A DNA stretch of 64,000 bases from Ktedonobacter sp. SOSP1-85 (GCF_016587415.1 NZ_BNJI01000003.1:1488001-1552000); one strand, 5' to 3'. Positions 44,331 through 54,219 are shown, counted from the first letter of the stretch. A program made the numbers and translations. Notes: a model not told the origin generated them from the sequence alone.

Positions 44331-45554
44331 ATGAAATATATACTTGCGAATGTGCCAGGTTTTGGGCATGTCAATCCAACCTTGCCGGTGGTGGAGGAGT
44401 TGGTGGCGCGGGGCGAAGAGGTCATCTATTATGTACCGGAGGGGTTTAAGGACGCGGTAGAGGCCGTTGGCGCGACGTTCCGGCCCTATGAGCTAGATCT
44501 AAGTAATATGGCGCCTCCGGCTATGGGCCGGGAAGGGCAGATACCAGGCTTCCAGATCCAGAATGCCCTGCCATTTCGGATGATCAAGGAGAGCCAGCGT
44601 ATCCTCCCTCAGGTCCTGGAGCAACTGCGGCAGGAACGTCCAGACGCAATTCTGTATGATCCTATGTGCCTCTGGGCGCGGATCGCGGCCCAGGTATTGC
44701 AGATTCCAGCTATTCAGTTGCGCCCATCCTATGCTGTTAATGAGCATGTAAAGCTCTTTCCGATGGGGCCGGGAAATGGAGCGCGTGGCCCAGTGCCGCC
44801 TCCATTTATGCAGCAGGTCCGTGAGGATATTGCCACGTTATGCGAGCAGTATAAGCTTCCGCCCTTTGATCTTCAGGAGATCTTTGGCCATGCCGAGCCG
44901 CTCAATATCGTTTTTCTACCCAGAGCCTTTCAGCCCGCGGGCGAGACCTTCGATGAGCGTTTTGTCTTTGTCGGTCCCTCAATTCGCCCACGGCATGAGA
45001 AGAGCTCTTTCCCGTTGGAGAAGCTTGAGGGCGCGCCGGTGCTCTACATCTCTATGGGAACGGTCTTTAACAATCAGCTTGAGTTCTTTAAGAGCTGTAT
45101 CGAAGCCTTTGGAGGAACTGAGCAGAAGGTGGTGCTCTCCTATGGCAAACGCGTTCAGCCAGCCGAGTTGGGTCCACTGCCTGCCAACTTTATTGCCGCG
45201 GCCTACACTCCTCAGCTAGAGGTCCTGGCGCATACCGACGTCTTTGTTACGCATGGTGGCATGAACAGTACCATGGAGAGCCTCTATTATGGTGTGCCGA
45301 TGGTGGTTCTTCCACAGATGGTTGAGCAGCAGATGACGGCGCGCCGCGTCTCGGAACTGGGCCTGGGTGTTATGCTAGAGTCTAGCCCTGACTCCGCCCA
45401 GAAGCTACGCGAGGCCGTCGAGCATATCCGCCAGGATGTCAGCTTCCGCGCACGCGCGCAAGAGATGCAACACGCCATCCAGCAGACGGGCGGCTATCGC
45501 GAGGCTGCTGACGCTATTATGGGCCACACTCAGAAAACCTCGCAAAGGGCATAG
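44331..45554 (+). CDS. MGT-type (macrolide-like) UDP-glycosyltransferase
   Basis: ATG at 44331; 407 residues; no strong ribosome site. MKYILANVPGFGHVNPTLPV is the GT1 start with the catalytic His in GHVNP. The nucleotide-sugar-binding signature is AAYTPQLEVLAHTDVFVTHG, then GMNSTMESLYYGVPMVVLPQ. The two-domain GT-B fold is complete. Relatives glycosylate macrolides, flavonoids and other small lipophilic molecules to inactivate or modify them. There are no secondary-metabolite genes around it, so a detoxification or house-keeping role is as likely as biosynthesis. Confidence 0.9.
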   Translation: MKYILANVPGFGHVNPTLPVVEELVARGEEVIYYVPEGFKDAVEAVGATFRPYELDLSNMAPPAMGREGQIPGFQIQNALPFRMIKESQRILPQVLEQLRQERPDAILYDPMCLWARIAAQVLQIPAIQLRPSYAVNEHVKLFPMGPGNGARGPVPPPFMQQVREDIATLCEQYKLPPFDLQEIFGHAEPLNIVFLPRAFQPAGETFDERFVFVGPSIRPRHEKSSFPLEKLEGAPVLYISMGTVFNNQLEFFKSCIEAFGGTEQKVVLSYGKRVQPAELGPLPANFIAAAYTPQLEVLAHTDVFVTHGGMNSTMESLYYGVPMVVLPQMVEQQMTARRVSELGLGVMLESSPDSAQKLREAVEHIRQDVSFRARAQEMQHAIQQTGGYREAADAIMGHTQKTSQRA

Positions 45555-45719
45555 CTTTAGAGCGGAATAGAAGCAAAGAGCGCCACTTTTTTATCTCTTT
45601 CAGATAAGGAAGTGGCGTTAAATTTATCTATGCTATCTATGGCTTTCTCTTTGATTTCCATCTATATTAGTAGAAGCCCCATATTTGATTCACTAATTAA
45701 AGAAGAGGTGGAAGTCCTT

Positions 45720-47669
45720 ATGACAGATATTCACCAGGCCACTGATGCCCTTTCTCCATCTGAGATAATCTTGCATCCTCTGGAGCCGCTTACTCTTGAA
45801 GAGATTACTGCCGCAGTCGACATAGTGCGTGCTGAGCAGCAACTCAGTGAGGATGTGCGTTTCGTCTCGGTGAACCTGCATGAGCCAGCCAAAGAGATTG
45901 TCCTGAACTTTAAGGAGGGCGACGAGATCGCGCGCGAGGCGTTTATAGTGCTACTCGATAAAGCATCGGGGGCAACCTATGAGGCCGTGGTCTCGGTGAC
46001 GGAGAAGCGCGTGAAGAGCTGGAAGCATATCCCCGGCGTCCAGCCAGCCGTGCTCTTTGAAGAGGTCGTGGAGTGCGAGAAGGTACTCAAGGCGCATCCC
46101 GAGTTTCAAGAGGCCCTGCGCAGGCGTGGCATCACCGACCTGGGCCTGGTGATGGTCGATACCTGGACCGTGGGCAACTATGGCCACGAGGAGGAGCGGA
46201 CACGGCGTATCCTGCGCTCTCTGGCGTATTTGCGCCACAATCCTACGGATAATGGCTATGCCCGTCCCATTGAAGGCATTATCGCCTTTATCGATGTTAA
46301 CCAGATGGTGGTTATCCGAGTCGAAGACCACGGCATTGTTCCCGTGCCGCCCGAGGCGGGTGAGTATACACCTGAGGCTGTGGGAGAGATGCGTACCGAT
46401 CTAAAGCCTATTCAGATTACCCAGCCCGAGGGGCCGAGCTTTAGCGTGCATGGACACGAGGTACGCTGGCAAAAGTGGCGCTTCCGCATTGGCTTTACCA
46501 CGCGTGAAGGGCTGGTGCTACATACGCTGGGCTACGAGGACCAGGGCCGGGTACGCCCTATCATGTACCGGGCATCCCTGGCTGAAATGGTTGTACCCTA
46601 TGGTGATCCAGGCGTCAGCCATTATCGCAAGACAGCCTTTGATGTCGGCGAATATGGTGTGGGTATCCTGGCTAATGCGCTTGAACTGGGCTGCGACTGC
46701 CTGGGCTATATCCACTATTTTGACGCGTTCGTTACAGACGGTTTCGGCAATCCTGTACGCTTACCCAACGCTATTTGTATGCATGAAGAAGATTTCGGTA
46801 TCCTGTGGAAGCATGCCGATTGGCGCGTGGATCGGACTGAGGTGCGCCGCTCGCGTCGCCTGGTCATCTCCTTTATTGCTACCATTGATAACTATGAGTA
46901 TGGTTTCTTCTGGTATCTCTATCAGGATGGCAATATCGAGTTCGAGGCCAAATTGACTGGTATCGTGAGCACGGGTGCGGTCCCTCCTGGTGTGAAGCCA
47001 AAGTATGGTCAACTGGTTGCGCCCCAGGTCAATGCTCCTATTCACCAGCATATCTTCTGTCTCCGTATGGATATGATGATCGATGGCATTAACAACTCTG
47101 TGTACGAGGTCCATACCGAGGCCGAGCCGCTGGGGCCAGAGAATCCTTATGGGAACGCCTTCTTCGCCAGGTCGACTCTGCTGGCGACCGAGATCGAAGC
47201 TCAGCAGACGATTGACCCTTTCTCCGCACGCTACTGGAAGGTCGCCAACCCCAATGTGCAGAATCGCCTGGGTGAATCCGTGGCCTATAAGCTGATGCCG
47301 GGCGATAATGCTCTGCCTTTCCTGCATCCAGAGTCAAGCATCATGAAGCGTGCTGGCTTTATCAAGAAAAATCTCTGGGTCACGCCATACCATGAAAAGG
47401 AACTCTATCCCGCGGGCGATTATCCTAACCAGCACGCGGGAGGCGAGGGTCTGCCAGCCTGGACCCAGGCCAATCGCTCCCTGGAGAATACGGATGTGGT
47501 TCTCTGGTATGTCATGAATGCGCACCATGTAACACGCCCCGAGGACTGGCCCGTGATGCCCGCGACCTACATTGGCTTTATGCTCAAGCCAGTCGGCTTC
47601 TTTGATCGCAACCCCTCGTTGGACGTGCCCCCGCCCACCAGCAGCCATGATCACTGCTGCGAGCACTAA
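45720..47669 (+). CDS. Copper-containing primary-amine oxidase
   Basis: ATG at 45720 follows GAGGTGGAAG; the product has 649 residues, normal for bacterial enzymes without signal peptide. The topaquinone-forming tyrosine is in FIATIDNYEYGFFW (N-Y-E-Y). The catalytic-base Asp fits KTAFDVGEYGVG, copper ligands are in NAPIHQHIFCLRMD, and a third His in NAHHVTRPEDWPVMP. It oxidises primary amines to aldehydes with release of ammonia and hydrogen peroxide. With the aldehyde dehydrogenase and GabT downstream, putrescine is the likely substrate (inference). The C-terminus HDHCCEH is metal-binding in character. Confidence 0.95.
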   Translation: MTDIHQATDALSPSEIILHPLEPLTLEEITAAVDIVRAEQQLSEDVRFVSVNLHEPAKEIVLNFKEGDEIAREAFIVLLDKASGATYEAVVSVTEKRVKSWKHIPGVQPAVLFEEVVECEKVLKAHPEFQEALRRRGITDLGLVMVDTWTVGNYGHEEERTRRILRSLAYLRHNPTDNGYARPIEGIIAFIDVNQMVVIRVEDHGIVPVPPEAGEYTPEAVGEMRTDLKPIQITQPEGPSFSVHGHEVRWQKWRFRIGFTTREGLVLHTLGYEDQGRVRPIMYRASLAEMVVPYGDPGVSHYRKTAFDVGEYGVGILANALELGCDCLGYIHYFDAFVTDGFGNPVRLPNAICMHEEDFGILWKHADWRVDRTEVRRSRRLVISFIATIDNYEYGFFWYLYQDGNIEFEAKLTGIVSTGAVPPGVKPKYGQLVAPQVNAPIHQHIFCLRMDMMIDGINNSVYEVHTEAEPLGPENPYGNAFFARSTLLATEIEAQQTIDPFSARYWKVANPNVQNRLGESVAYKLMPGDNALPFLHPESSIMKRAGFIKKNLWVTPYHEKELYPAGDYPNQHAGGEGLPAWTQANRSLENTDVVLWYVMNAHHVTRPEDWPVMPATYIGFMLKPVGFFDRNPSLDVPPPTSSHDHCCEH

Positions 47670-47701
47670 TTGCCCTTCATACAGCTTGCTACACGGGCCT
47701 C

Positions 47702-47782
47702 GGGTAAGGTGTGTGCGTGGGAAAACGGGCATTGCTCGTTTTCCCACGCACACACCTTACCCCTGAGCACCGCAGGCGCGAA
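47702..47782. repeat. 26-bp perfect inverted repeat plus inverted companion hairpin
   Basis: Arms 47702-47727 and 47737-47762 are perfect complements around GGCATTGCT. GAGCACCGCAGGCGCGAA (47765-47782) is the reverse complement, with two changes, of the companion at 11384-11401 and 44137-44154. Confidence 0.88.
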
Positions 47783-47786
47783 GGCA

Positions 47787-47815
47787 TTGTATATTGAAGA
47801 GCCGCATGGCATAAT
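47787..47815 (+). promoter_or_regulatory. Promoter for the PucR-type gene
   Basis: TTGTAT (47787-47792), 17 nt, CATAAT (47810-47815), 55 nt upstream of the start codon and directly after the companion hairpin. Confidence 0.55.
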
Positions 47816-47869
47816 GAAAGCAGTTCCCCTACATCCGTAGCAGAGTGGCTTCAAGAGGAGGCTGAGCCT

Positions 47870-49477
47870 GTGAAACTTGTTGATGTCCTCTCACTGCCTG
47901 TGCTGGAAGGTACCCGTGTCGTAGCAGGCGAAAGCGGGTTGGAACGCGATGTGCGCTGGGTGCATATTACCGATTTGCCAGATTTTCTGCCCTGGGTGCG
48001 CCCGGGACAGTTGCTGCTGACCACGGGCTATGCCTGGCCACGGGAAGAAGCGGATGAGCGAGCTATTGTACGCGCGCTTGCCGAGCATGGCCTTGCCGGT
48101 GTCTGCCTGGCGGTCCCTCATTTCTTTGAGCACTTCTCCGAGGCGGCGCGTGAGGAGGCCGACGCGGCCCAATTGCCCCTCCTCGAAATTCCCTGGGATA
48201 TCCCCTTCGCGCGCATTACGGAAGATGTACATCGCGCTATCCTCGCCGAACAATACCGGGTTATAGAACACTCTGAAGCTATTCACCGCGCTCTTACACG
48301 CGCAGCGCTCCAGGCGGGCAGTTTACAGGATCTCGCCAGGACGCTCAGCAGCCTGATTCAACGTACGATTGCCTTCGTGGATGAAAGCGCCTGTGTTCTG
48401 GCGACTGCCGCTTATGAGTCGCAAGAGCCGGGTGTTGTGAAGACTCTACCCGCGCTTGAACAGAGCCTGCCTGGGTATATAGGCTATCTGGAGAAGCAGG
48501 GGTATCTCCAGAAACTGCGCACGCGCAATGAATCGCTCCATATCCCTGCCGCTCCAGAGGTTGGCCTGGTCTCTTGTATTATCTGTCCCATTCGCCCCAA
48601 AGGCGAACTAGTGGGCTTCGTCTGGATCACCGAGGGCGAGCAGGAGCTGAGCGAGCTTGATGTACGGGCAGCGGAACATGCGGCTATGGTAGCGGCCCTG
48701 CATATTACCCATCAACGCGAACTGGTCTCGCTGGAGACGCGCTTTGGCTATACCTTCCTGGACTCTCTGCTGGAGGGTCGCTTTGAAGCAACCCCTCAGG
48801 CACTTGAGCGAGCCCAACTGTTAGGTTTCTCGCCCGATAGCAAGTACCGGGTTGGCCTGGTCGTGCTGGATGAGCCGACCCCGTTATCGCGCGAAGGCTT
48901 TCTCAGGCGCGAGCGGCTGGTCGTACAACTCAGGCAGCGCCTGCGCGTTCTCGATACTGCTCCCCTCCTGACAGTCACGCTCAACCAGATTATTTTCCTC
49001 CTGCCGGAGCGCCATGCTGGTCAGCGCATCTGGGATGTCTTAAAAGGGAAGGGAATCTCGCTGGCTTTTGGCCTGCCTTATGCTGGAATTGAGGGGGTGC
49101 GGCGTAGTTATCGCGAGGTACTTTCCCTGCTGCCATATATACCGGCCGAAAAGTTCTGTTACTATGAGACACTGCTTCTGCCCCGCGTCCTGGTGGGGGA
49201 CCAGGATGCGAAGCAGGCTTTTCTTGACATGCTTCTAGGTCGGCTCAAGGAGCAGCGCAATGGCGACGTATTGTGCGAAACCTTGCTGACCTGGGCGCAG
49301 ACAGGCTTTCACTCTACAATGGTAGCCGAGCGTATGGGGGTGCATCCTAAAACCCTGCAATACCGCCTGTCGCGGGCCTCCGATATTACCAGGCTCGATC
49401 TCGCGGACCCCGAGACGCGTTTCCGTTTACAGCTTGCCGTTCATCTTTTATCTTTACAAGATAAAAAGACGCTTTAA
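47870..49477 (+). CDS. PucR family transcriptional regulator
   Basis: The GTG at 47870 follows AAGAGGAGGCTGAGCCT; the product has 535 residues. The N-terminal PucR domain starts VKLVDVLSLPVLEGTRVVAG and contains WVHITDLPDFLPWVRPGQLL (residues 30-50). A central GAF-like region (residues 140-290) and a GGDEF-like degenerate region follow. The C-terminal helix-turn-helix is HSTMVAERMGVHPKTLQYRL. PucR-type proteins control purine, amine and GABA utilisation genes. Sitting between the amine oxidase and gabT, it is the natural candidate to control this island. Confidence 0.92.
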   Translation: MKLVDVLSLPVLEGTRVVAGESGLERDVRWVHITDLPDFLPWVRPGQLLLTTGYAWPREEADERAIVRALAEHGLAGVCLAVPHFFEHFSEAAREEADAAQLPLLEIPWDIPFARITEDVHRAILAEQYRVIEHSEAIHRALTRAALQAGSLQDLARTLSSLIQRTIAFVDESACVLATAAYESQEPGVVKTLPALEQSLPGYIGYLEKQGYLQKLRTRNESLHIPAAPEVGLVSCIICPIRPKGELVGFVWITEGEQELSELDVRAAEHAAMVAALHITHQRELVSLETRFGYTFLDSLLEGRFEATPQALERAQLLGFSPDSKYRVGLVVLDEPTPLSREGFLRRERLVVQLRQRLRVLDTAPLLTVTLNQIIFLLPERHAGQRIWDVLKGKGISLAFGLPYAGIEGVRRSYREVLSLLPYIPAEKFCYYETLLLPRVLVGDQDAKQAFLDMLLGRLKEQRNGDVLCETLLTWAQTGFHSTMVAERMGVHPKTLQYRLSRASDITRLDLADPETRFRLQLAVHLLSLQDKKTL

Positions 49478-49579
49478 ACTTTATCGCTCAAAGCACTAGT
49501 TTTTCTACGTATTTCCATCTATATTCTCAATATACGTCTATCTAAAAGAAAAACCTGCTGTGAGAGCGAGGGAGGTCTC

Positions 49580-50878
49580 ATGCTCAAAGAACAATCTCGT
49601 ACGGAGACCCTGTTGCAACTCCGTAGGGACCAGGTGCCACGGGGAGTGGCCAACACGCATCCTATTTTTGCCGCGCGCGCACAGGGCGCCCAACTCTGGG
49701 ATATAGACGGCAATGAGTACATCGACTTTGTGGGCGGTATTGGTGTACTCAATGTCGGTCATAGTCATCCTAAAGTGATCCAGGCCGTGCAGGCCCAGCT
49801 AGAGCGTTTGACGCATAGCTGCTTTCAAGTTGCCATGTATGAGTCCTATGTGCGCCTGGCGGAGCGCTTGAATGCCCTGGTTCCTGGGGCTGGAGCGAAA
49901 AAGACGATTCTCTTGACCACGGGTGCCGAGGCGGTCGAAAACGCGATCAAGATCGCGCGGGCCGCGACAAAGCGACCCGCAGTCATCGCCTTCACGCATA
50001 GCTTCCACGGTCGCACCTTGATGGGTATGAGCCTGACAGGCAAGGCCACGGCCTATAAGCAGAATTTTGGCCCCTTCGCTCCCGAAGTCTACCATGCGCC
50101 ATATCCTTACGATTATCGTGGATGGAATAGCGAGCGAGCGCTGGACGCCTTCCGGGAGATGCTGCTGACCGAAGTAACGCCGGAGCGAATCGCGGCGGTG
50201 ATTATTGAGCCGGTGCTTGGCGAGGGCGGTTTTGTACCCGCGCCAGTGGAGTTCTTACGTGATCTGAGGCGCATTACGCAGGAGCACGGTATCTTGCTGA
50301 TCGCCGACGAGGTGCAGACGGGCTTTGGGCGCACGGGCAAGATGTTCGCCATCGAGCATAGCGGCATAGAGCCTGATCTGGTCGTGCTGGCCAAGAGCCT
50401 GGCTGGCGGCCTCCCACTCTCGGCTGTGGTTGGTCGCGCCGAGATCATGGACGCCCCCGAACCAGGTGGCCTGGGTGGCACATACGCAGGCAATCCCCTG
50501 GCCTGTGCGGCGGGTCTGGCCGTGCTAGACGTCTTCGAGCAGGAGAATCTGCTTGGGCGCTCGCAACAACTGGCGGAGCGCTTTTCAAGCCAGTGCCAGG
50601 CACTGCAGCAGGAGGTCACAGAGATCGGCGATGTACGCGGCCTGGGTATGATGCTTGCTCTCGAGTTCGTGCGCGATCGCGAGAGCAAAGAGCCAGCCCC
50701 TGAGCTTGTCGACCAGATTGTAAAGCAGGCACGCGAGCAAGGATTATTGCTGCTCAAGGCTGGTCTCTATGGGAATGTCGTACGCATCCTGGTGCCTCTG
50801 GTGATTGAAGAGCCGCTTATCTCCCGTTCGCTGGAGATCCTGCGTGCCGTGGTAAAAGGAGTCGTGCAGCAGAAATAA
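49580..50878 (+). CDS. gabT: 4-aminobutyrate aminotransferase (class III PLP enzyme)
   Basis: ATG at 49580 follows GAGGGAGGTCTC; the product has 432 residues. Class III signatures are present: DGNEYIDFVGGIGVLNVGHS, LLTTGAEAVENAIKIARAAT, THSFHGRTLMGMSLTGK, and LLIADEVQTGFGRTGKMFA with the PLP-ring Asp. The Schiff-base lysine is in VVLAKSLAGGLPLSAVVG. It moves the amino group of GABA to 2-oxoglutarate, giving succinate semialdehyde and glutamate. 5-aminovalerate or beta-alanine are alternative substrates. Context (amine oxidase, aminobutyraldehyde-type dehydrogenase, APC permeases) supports GABA. Confidence 0.9.
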   Translation: MLKEQSRTETLLQLRRDQVPRGVANTHPIFAARAQGAQLWDIDGNEYIDFVGGIGVLNVGHSHPKVIQAVQAQLERLTHSCFQVAMYESYVRLAERLNALVPGAGAKKTILLTTGAEAVENAIKIARAATKRPAVIAFTHSFHGRTLMGMSLTGKATAYKQNFGPFAPEVYHAPYPYDYRGWNSERALDAFREMLLTEVTPERIAAVIIEPVLGEGGFVPAPVEFLRDLRRITQEHGILLIADEVQTGFGRTGKMFAIEHSGIEPDLVVLAKSLAGGLPLSAVVGRAEIMDAPEPGGLGGTYAGNPLACAAGLAVLDVFEQENLLGRSQQLAERFSSQCQALQQEVTEIGDVRGLGMMLALEFVRDRESKEPAPELVDQIVKQAREQGLLLLKAGLYGNVVRILVPLVIEEPLISRSLEILRAVVKGVVQQK

Positions 50879-50935
50879 ACCTCTTGGGGAAGGGAGGGAA
50901 AAGTTTTCTTACCAGCTTGGTATAGGTATATACCC

Positions 50936-50971
50936 TACCACAGGCTCCCAGCGTTGTCGGAGCCTGTGGTA
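50936..50971 (+). terminator. Hairpin after gabT
   Basis: TACCACAGGCTCC (50936-50948) pairs with GGAGCCTGTGGTA (50959-50971), 13 bp, with a 10-nt loop. No U-tract follows (AAGCGC), so termination is uncertain. Confidence 0.55.
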
Positions 50972-51061
50972 AAGCGCATAGAGTAAACAACGTCGTTTCA
51001 TATATTCGCGCTTCTGACAGGCCTGATTATCTTCTATTCTTTACACCGAAAGGAACAGACC

Positions 51062-52570
51062 ATGTCACTGGTAGATAACGCCTCGGGTCAATCCGAGGCA
51101 AACCTGCAAAAATACGGTTATAAGCAAGAGTTTCGTCGCGACCTCAAACGCTTCGCTTCATTCGCGGTTGGCTTCTCGTTTATCTCCATTACCACTGGTA
51201 TCTTCTCCACCTATGGCGGCGTTTTAAACTGGGGTGGTCCCCTGGGAATCTGGACCTGGCCCTTTGTCGCGGTTGGTCAATTGTTTGTCGCCCTCGTCTT
51301 CGCGGCCCTGGCCTCACGCATTCCTATCGCAGGCTACTCCTATCAATGGATGTCGCGCCTGGCGAACCCCAAAATTGGCTGGCTTATTGGTTGGCTCTCG
51401 TTCACCTATCTGATCGTCGTTGTTGTTTCGGTAGACTACGGTATTGCACAGACGATTTTTCCGAGCCTCTTCCACTATACTGAGACGCCGGTCAACGCAT
51501 GGATTGTGACGGCTGCAATTGTCCTGGTGCAGATGCTTCTCATTCTCTTCTCCACAGCCTGGTCTACGCGCATCAATAACACGGCCGTTGGTACTGAAGT
51601 GATTGGCATCGTGGGTCTGACCTTGCTCTTGTTGATCGTTGGACTGGTGCGTGGTGGTCTGCATCCAGATCACCTCTTTAGCATGGGAGCTGTCCCCGCA
51701 ACTGGTTACTTTAACTTTGGCACGCTGACAAGCGTCGGGCCGTTTATTTTCTCCTTCTTGCTAGGTTCTTATACCATAGTAGGCTTTGAGGCCGCCGCTA
51801 ACCTGGCCGAAGAGACGGAGAATGCGCACAAAGTCGTTCCATTCTCGATGTGGACCGCCGTGGTCTTAAGCGGCATCGTCGGTATGTTTTTCCTGATTGC
51901 TCTGAATCTGGCTTCGGGCGATCTCAAGGCCCTGGCTGGTTCGGCTACTCCGGTCGCCGATATTGTAACTCAGACTCTGGGTACGGTCGTCGGTGATATC
52001 TTCTTGATCCTGGTGACCTTCTCGATCTTTGCCTGTGGCCTGGTGATTTTCATTACCGCGACACGCCTGGTATGGGCCATGTCGCGCGATGAGCGCTTCC
52101 CAGCCTACCGCGTCTTCCAGCGCGTTGATAACCATACCAGCACTCCCCTGGCCGCTACGATTCTGTGTGGCATCGTGATCGAGATTGTCCTGGCAATCTT
52201 CGCCACGCAGACCAATACCCTGACGAACCTGTTCAGCGCCTCCTCGCTACTGCCTGCGATTGTCTATCTGGCGACCGTCATCCTCTATATCAGCACCAGG
52301 CGCAAACTGCCGAAAGCGCAAGGCTTCAGCCTGGGCGCGTTTGAGTGGCCAGTGATGATCCTGGCGCTGGTCTGGCTAGTCTTTGAACTGTCCATCTTCC
52401 GCGATGCCTCGTTTCAGACGCCCTGGCTCTATTCTCTGGTCATGTTTGCGCTTGGTTTGATCTACTTTGTTTACATGCTGGTGAGGCGTCCGCAGGTATT
52501 GAAGACGTTGCCGCTGGAGGGAACGTCGGTTGAAGAGGGTCCTGGAATCGCCCCTTCTCAGGCGGATTAA
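51062..52570 (+). CDS. APC superfamily amino-acid/amine permease
   Basis: The ATG at 51062 follows GAAAGGAACAGACC; the product has 502 residues with about 12 hydrophobic segments. The APC start FRRDLKRFASFAVGFSFISI then TTGIFSTYGGVLNWGGPLG is typical of amino-acid permeases of the GABA/choline (BAT1/UgaP-like) group, and SYTIVGFEAAANLAEETENA in TM6 is the conserved substrate region. It is probably an importer for GABA or a related amine. It lies between gabT and the aldehyde dehydrogenase on the same strand. Confidence 0.9.
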   Translation: MSLVDNASGQSEANLQKYGYKQEFRRDLKRFASFAVGFSFISITTGIFSTYGGVLNWGGPLGIWTWPFVAVGQLFVALVFAALASRIPIAGYSYQWMSRLANPKIGWLIGWLSFTYLIVVVVSVDYGIAQTIFPSLFHYTETPVNAWIVTAAIVLVQMLLILFSTAWSTRINNTAVGTEVIGIVGLTLLLLIVGLVRGGLHPDHLFSMGAVPATGYFNFGTLTSVGPFIFSFLLGSYTIVGFEAAANLAEETENAHKVVPFSMWTAVVLSGIVGMFFLIALNLASGDLKALAGSATPVADIVTQTLGTVVGDIFLILVTFSIFACGLVIFITATRLVWAMSRDERFPAYRVFQRVDNHTSTPLAATILCGIVIEIVLAIFATQTNTLTNLFSASSLLPAIVYLATVILYISTRRKLPKAQGFSLGAFEWPVMILALVWLVFELSIFRDASFQTPWLYSLVMFALGLIYFVYMLVRRPQVLKTLPLEGTSVEEGPGIAPSQAD

Positions 52571-52617
52571 GCTTAATATTGATAGAGTCCATTCCTCTTG
52601 CCTGGCGCGAGAGGAAC

Positions 52618-52662
52618 AATGCCAGCATGCCAGTCATGTTAAGAGAGTGGCATGCTAGCATT
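52618..52662. repeat. 15-bp near-perfect inverted repeat before the aldehyde dehydrogenase
   Basis: Arms 52618-52632 and 52648-52662 pair at 14 of 15 positions around a 15-nt loop (core GCATGCCA/TGGCATGC). It lies 61 nt before the dehydrogenase start, so it may be an operator or an mRNA hairpin. Confidence 0.6.
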
Positions 52663-52722
52663 CTCCCTGGAGCTCTGATGCCTCCCGTAGAGGTATTTCT
52701 GTCATTTGAAAGGGTAGCAGCT

Positions 52723-54219
52723 ATGACTGAATACAATATGCTGATCAATGGGCAGTTTGTCAAAAGCAGCACGGGCAAGGTGGTTGATGACCTCAATCCA
52801 GCCAGTGGTGAAGTCATCGCCCAGGTTCCTGAGAGTTCGCTTGAGGATATGCAGCATGCGGTTGCGGCTGCCCGCGAAGCGTTCAATGATGGTCGCTGGT
52901 CGAATCTGCCTCACGGTGCGCGTGCCGCTACGCTTGAGAAATTGGCCTCATTGGTGGAGGCTCATGCGGGAGAACTGGCCGAACTTGAGTCTCTTGACAC
53001 TGGTAAGCCCATCAAGCTGGCGCGCGATAGTGATATTCCCTTTGCCATCGATAACTTGCGCTTCTTCGCGGGCGCGGCTCGCCATCTCGCGGGCGTTGCC
53101 GCCAGCGAATACTCGGGAGGACATACCAGCGTGATCCGGCGCGAGCCGGTGGGCGTCGTGGCCTCTGTGGCGCCCTGGAACTACCCCTTTATGATGCTAG
53201 CCTGGAAGATTGGACCCGCCCTGGCGGCAGGCAATAGTGTCGTCTTCAAGCCCTCGCCGGAGACGCCCCTCACCGCCTTGAAGCTGGGTGAACTGGCTCT
53301 GGAGGCAGGCATCCCTGATGGCGTACTCAATATCATCACGGATGGTCCTGAGGTTGCTCCCAGCCTGGCGAGCCATCCAGGCGTCAATATGGTCTCGATC
53401 ACAGGTAGCACGCGTAGCGGTAAATATGTCATGCGCGCCGCTGCCGAAACGGTCAAGCGTGTTCACCTGGAGCTGGGTGGCAAGGCCCCCTTTATCGTCT
53501 ATGAGGATGCGGATATTGAGGCCAGCGCATATGGCGCAGTGGTCGGCGGCTATGTCAACTGCGGCCAGGATTGTACCGCCGCGACACGCATCTATGTCCA
53601 CGAAAGCATCTATGATCGCTTTATGGAGTCCTTCTTGGGCAAGGTCAAGCAGATTCGTGTTGGTGATCCAACCCAGGAGAGCACTGACATGGGATCGCTC
53701 ATCTCTGCCAGGCAGCGCGATGCCGTTGAAGGCTATGTCGAGCGCGCTCTGCGTGCGGGCGCGAACATCCTGACTGGCGGGAAACGCGCCTCTATCCCTG
53801 GCTTTGAGAAGGGCTTCTTCTTCGAGCCAACCGTGATCGCGGAAGATCGGCAGGACGCCGAGATTGTACAGTCTGAAGTCTTTGGTCCCGTGGTGGTCGT
53901 GAGTCGCTTCTCGTCTGAGGAGGAGGTCTTGCGCAAGGCGAACGGGGTGGTGTATGGCCTGGCCGCCTCGGTCTGGACGAAAGACATCTACAAAGCCATG
54001 CGTGCCAGCAAGGCCCTGCAATTTGGCACCGTGTGGGTCAATGACCATCTCCCCCTGGCCTCCGAGATGCCGCATGGAGGATACAAGGAGAGCGGAATTG
54101 GCAAGGACATGTCGCTCTACTCCTTCGAGGAGTACACCCAGATCAAACACGTCATGATCGAACTCTCAGGCGAGGCACGCAAAGGCTGGCACTACACCAT
54201 CTTCGGCGACCCCGTCTAA
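52723..54219 (+). CDS. Aldehyde dehydrogenase, gamma-aminobutyraldehyde/betaine-aldehyde type
   Basis: The ATG at 52723 follows AAAGGGTAGCAGCT; an open frame extends 48 codons upstream through the inverted repeat but has no family resemblance. The product has 498 residues. The NAD-binding PWNYPFMMLAWKIGPALAAG, ITGSTRSGKYVMRAA, catalytic Glu in VHLELGGKAPFIVYEDADIE and catalytic Cys in YVNCGQDCTAATRI are intact, followed by EVFGPVVVVSRF. The sequence class fits enzymes oxidising 4-aminobutyraldehyde to GABA; betaine aldehyde is possible. It would link the copper amine oxidase to GabT. Confidence 0.9.
   Translation: MTEYNMLINGQFVKSSTGKVVDDLNPASGEVIAQVPESSLEDMQHAVAAAREAFNDGRWSNLPHGARAATLEKLASLVEAHAGELAELESLDTGKPIKLARDSDIPFAIDNLRFFAGAARHLAGVAASEYSGGHTSVIRREPVGVVASVAPWNYPFMMLAWKIGPALAAGNSVVFKPSPETPLTALKLGELALEAGIPDGVLNIITDGPEVAPSLASHPGVNMVSITGSTRSGKYVMRAAAETVKRVHLELGGKAPFIVYEDADIEASAYGAVVGGYVNCGQDCTAATRIYVHESIYDRFMESFLGKVKQIRVGDPTQESTDMGSLISARQRDAVEGYVERALRAGANILTGGKRASIPGFEKGFFFEPTVIAEDRQDAEIVQSEVFGPVVVVSRFSSEEEVLRKANGVVYGLAASVWTKDIYKAMRASKALQFGTVWVNDHLPLASEMPHGGYKESGIGKDMSLYSFEEYTQIKHVMIELSGEARKGWHYTIFGDPV

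Noticed and set aside
52579..52722. Longer start of the aldehyde dehydrogenase
   Set aside because: The extra 48 codons cover an inverted repeat and have no family similarity.
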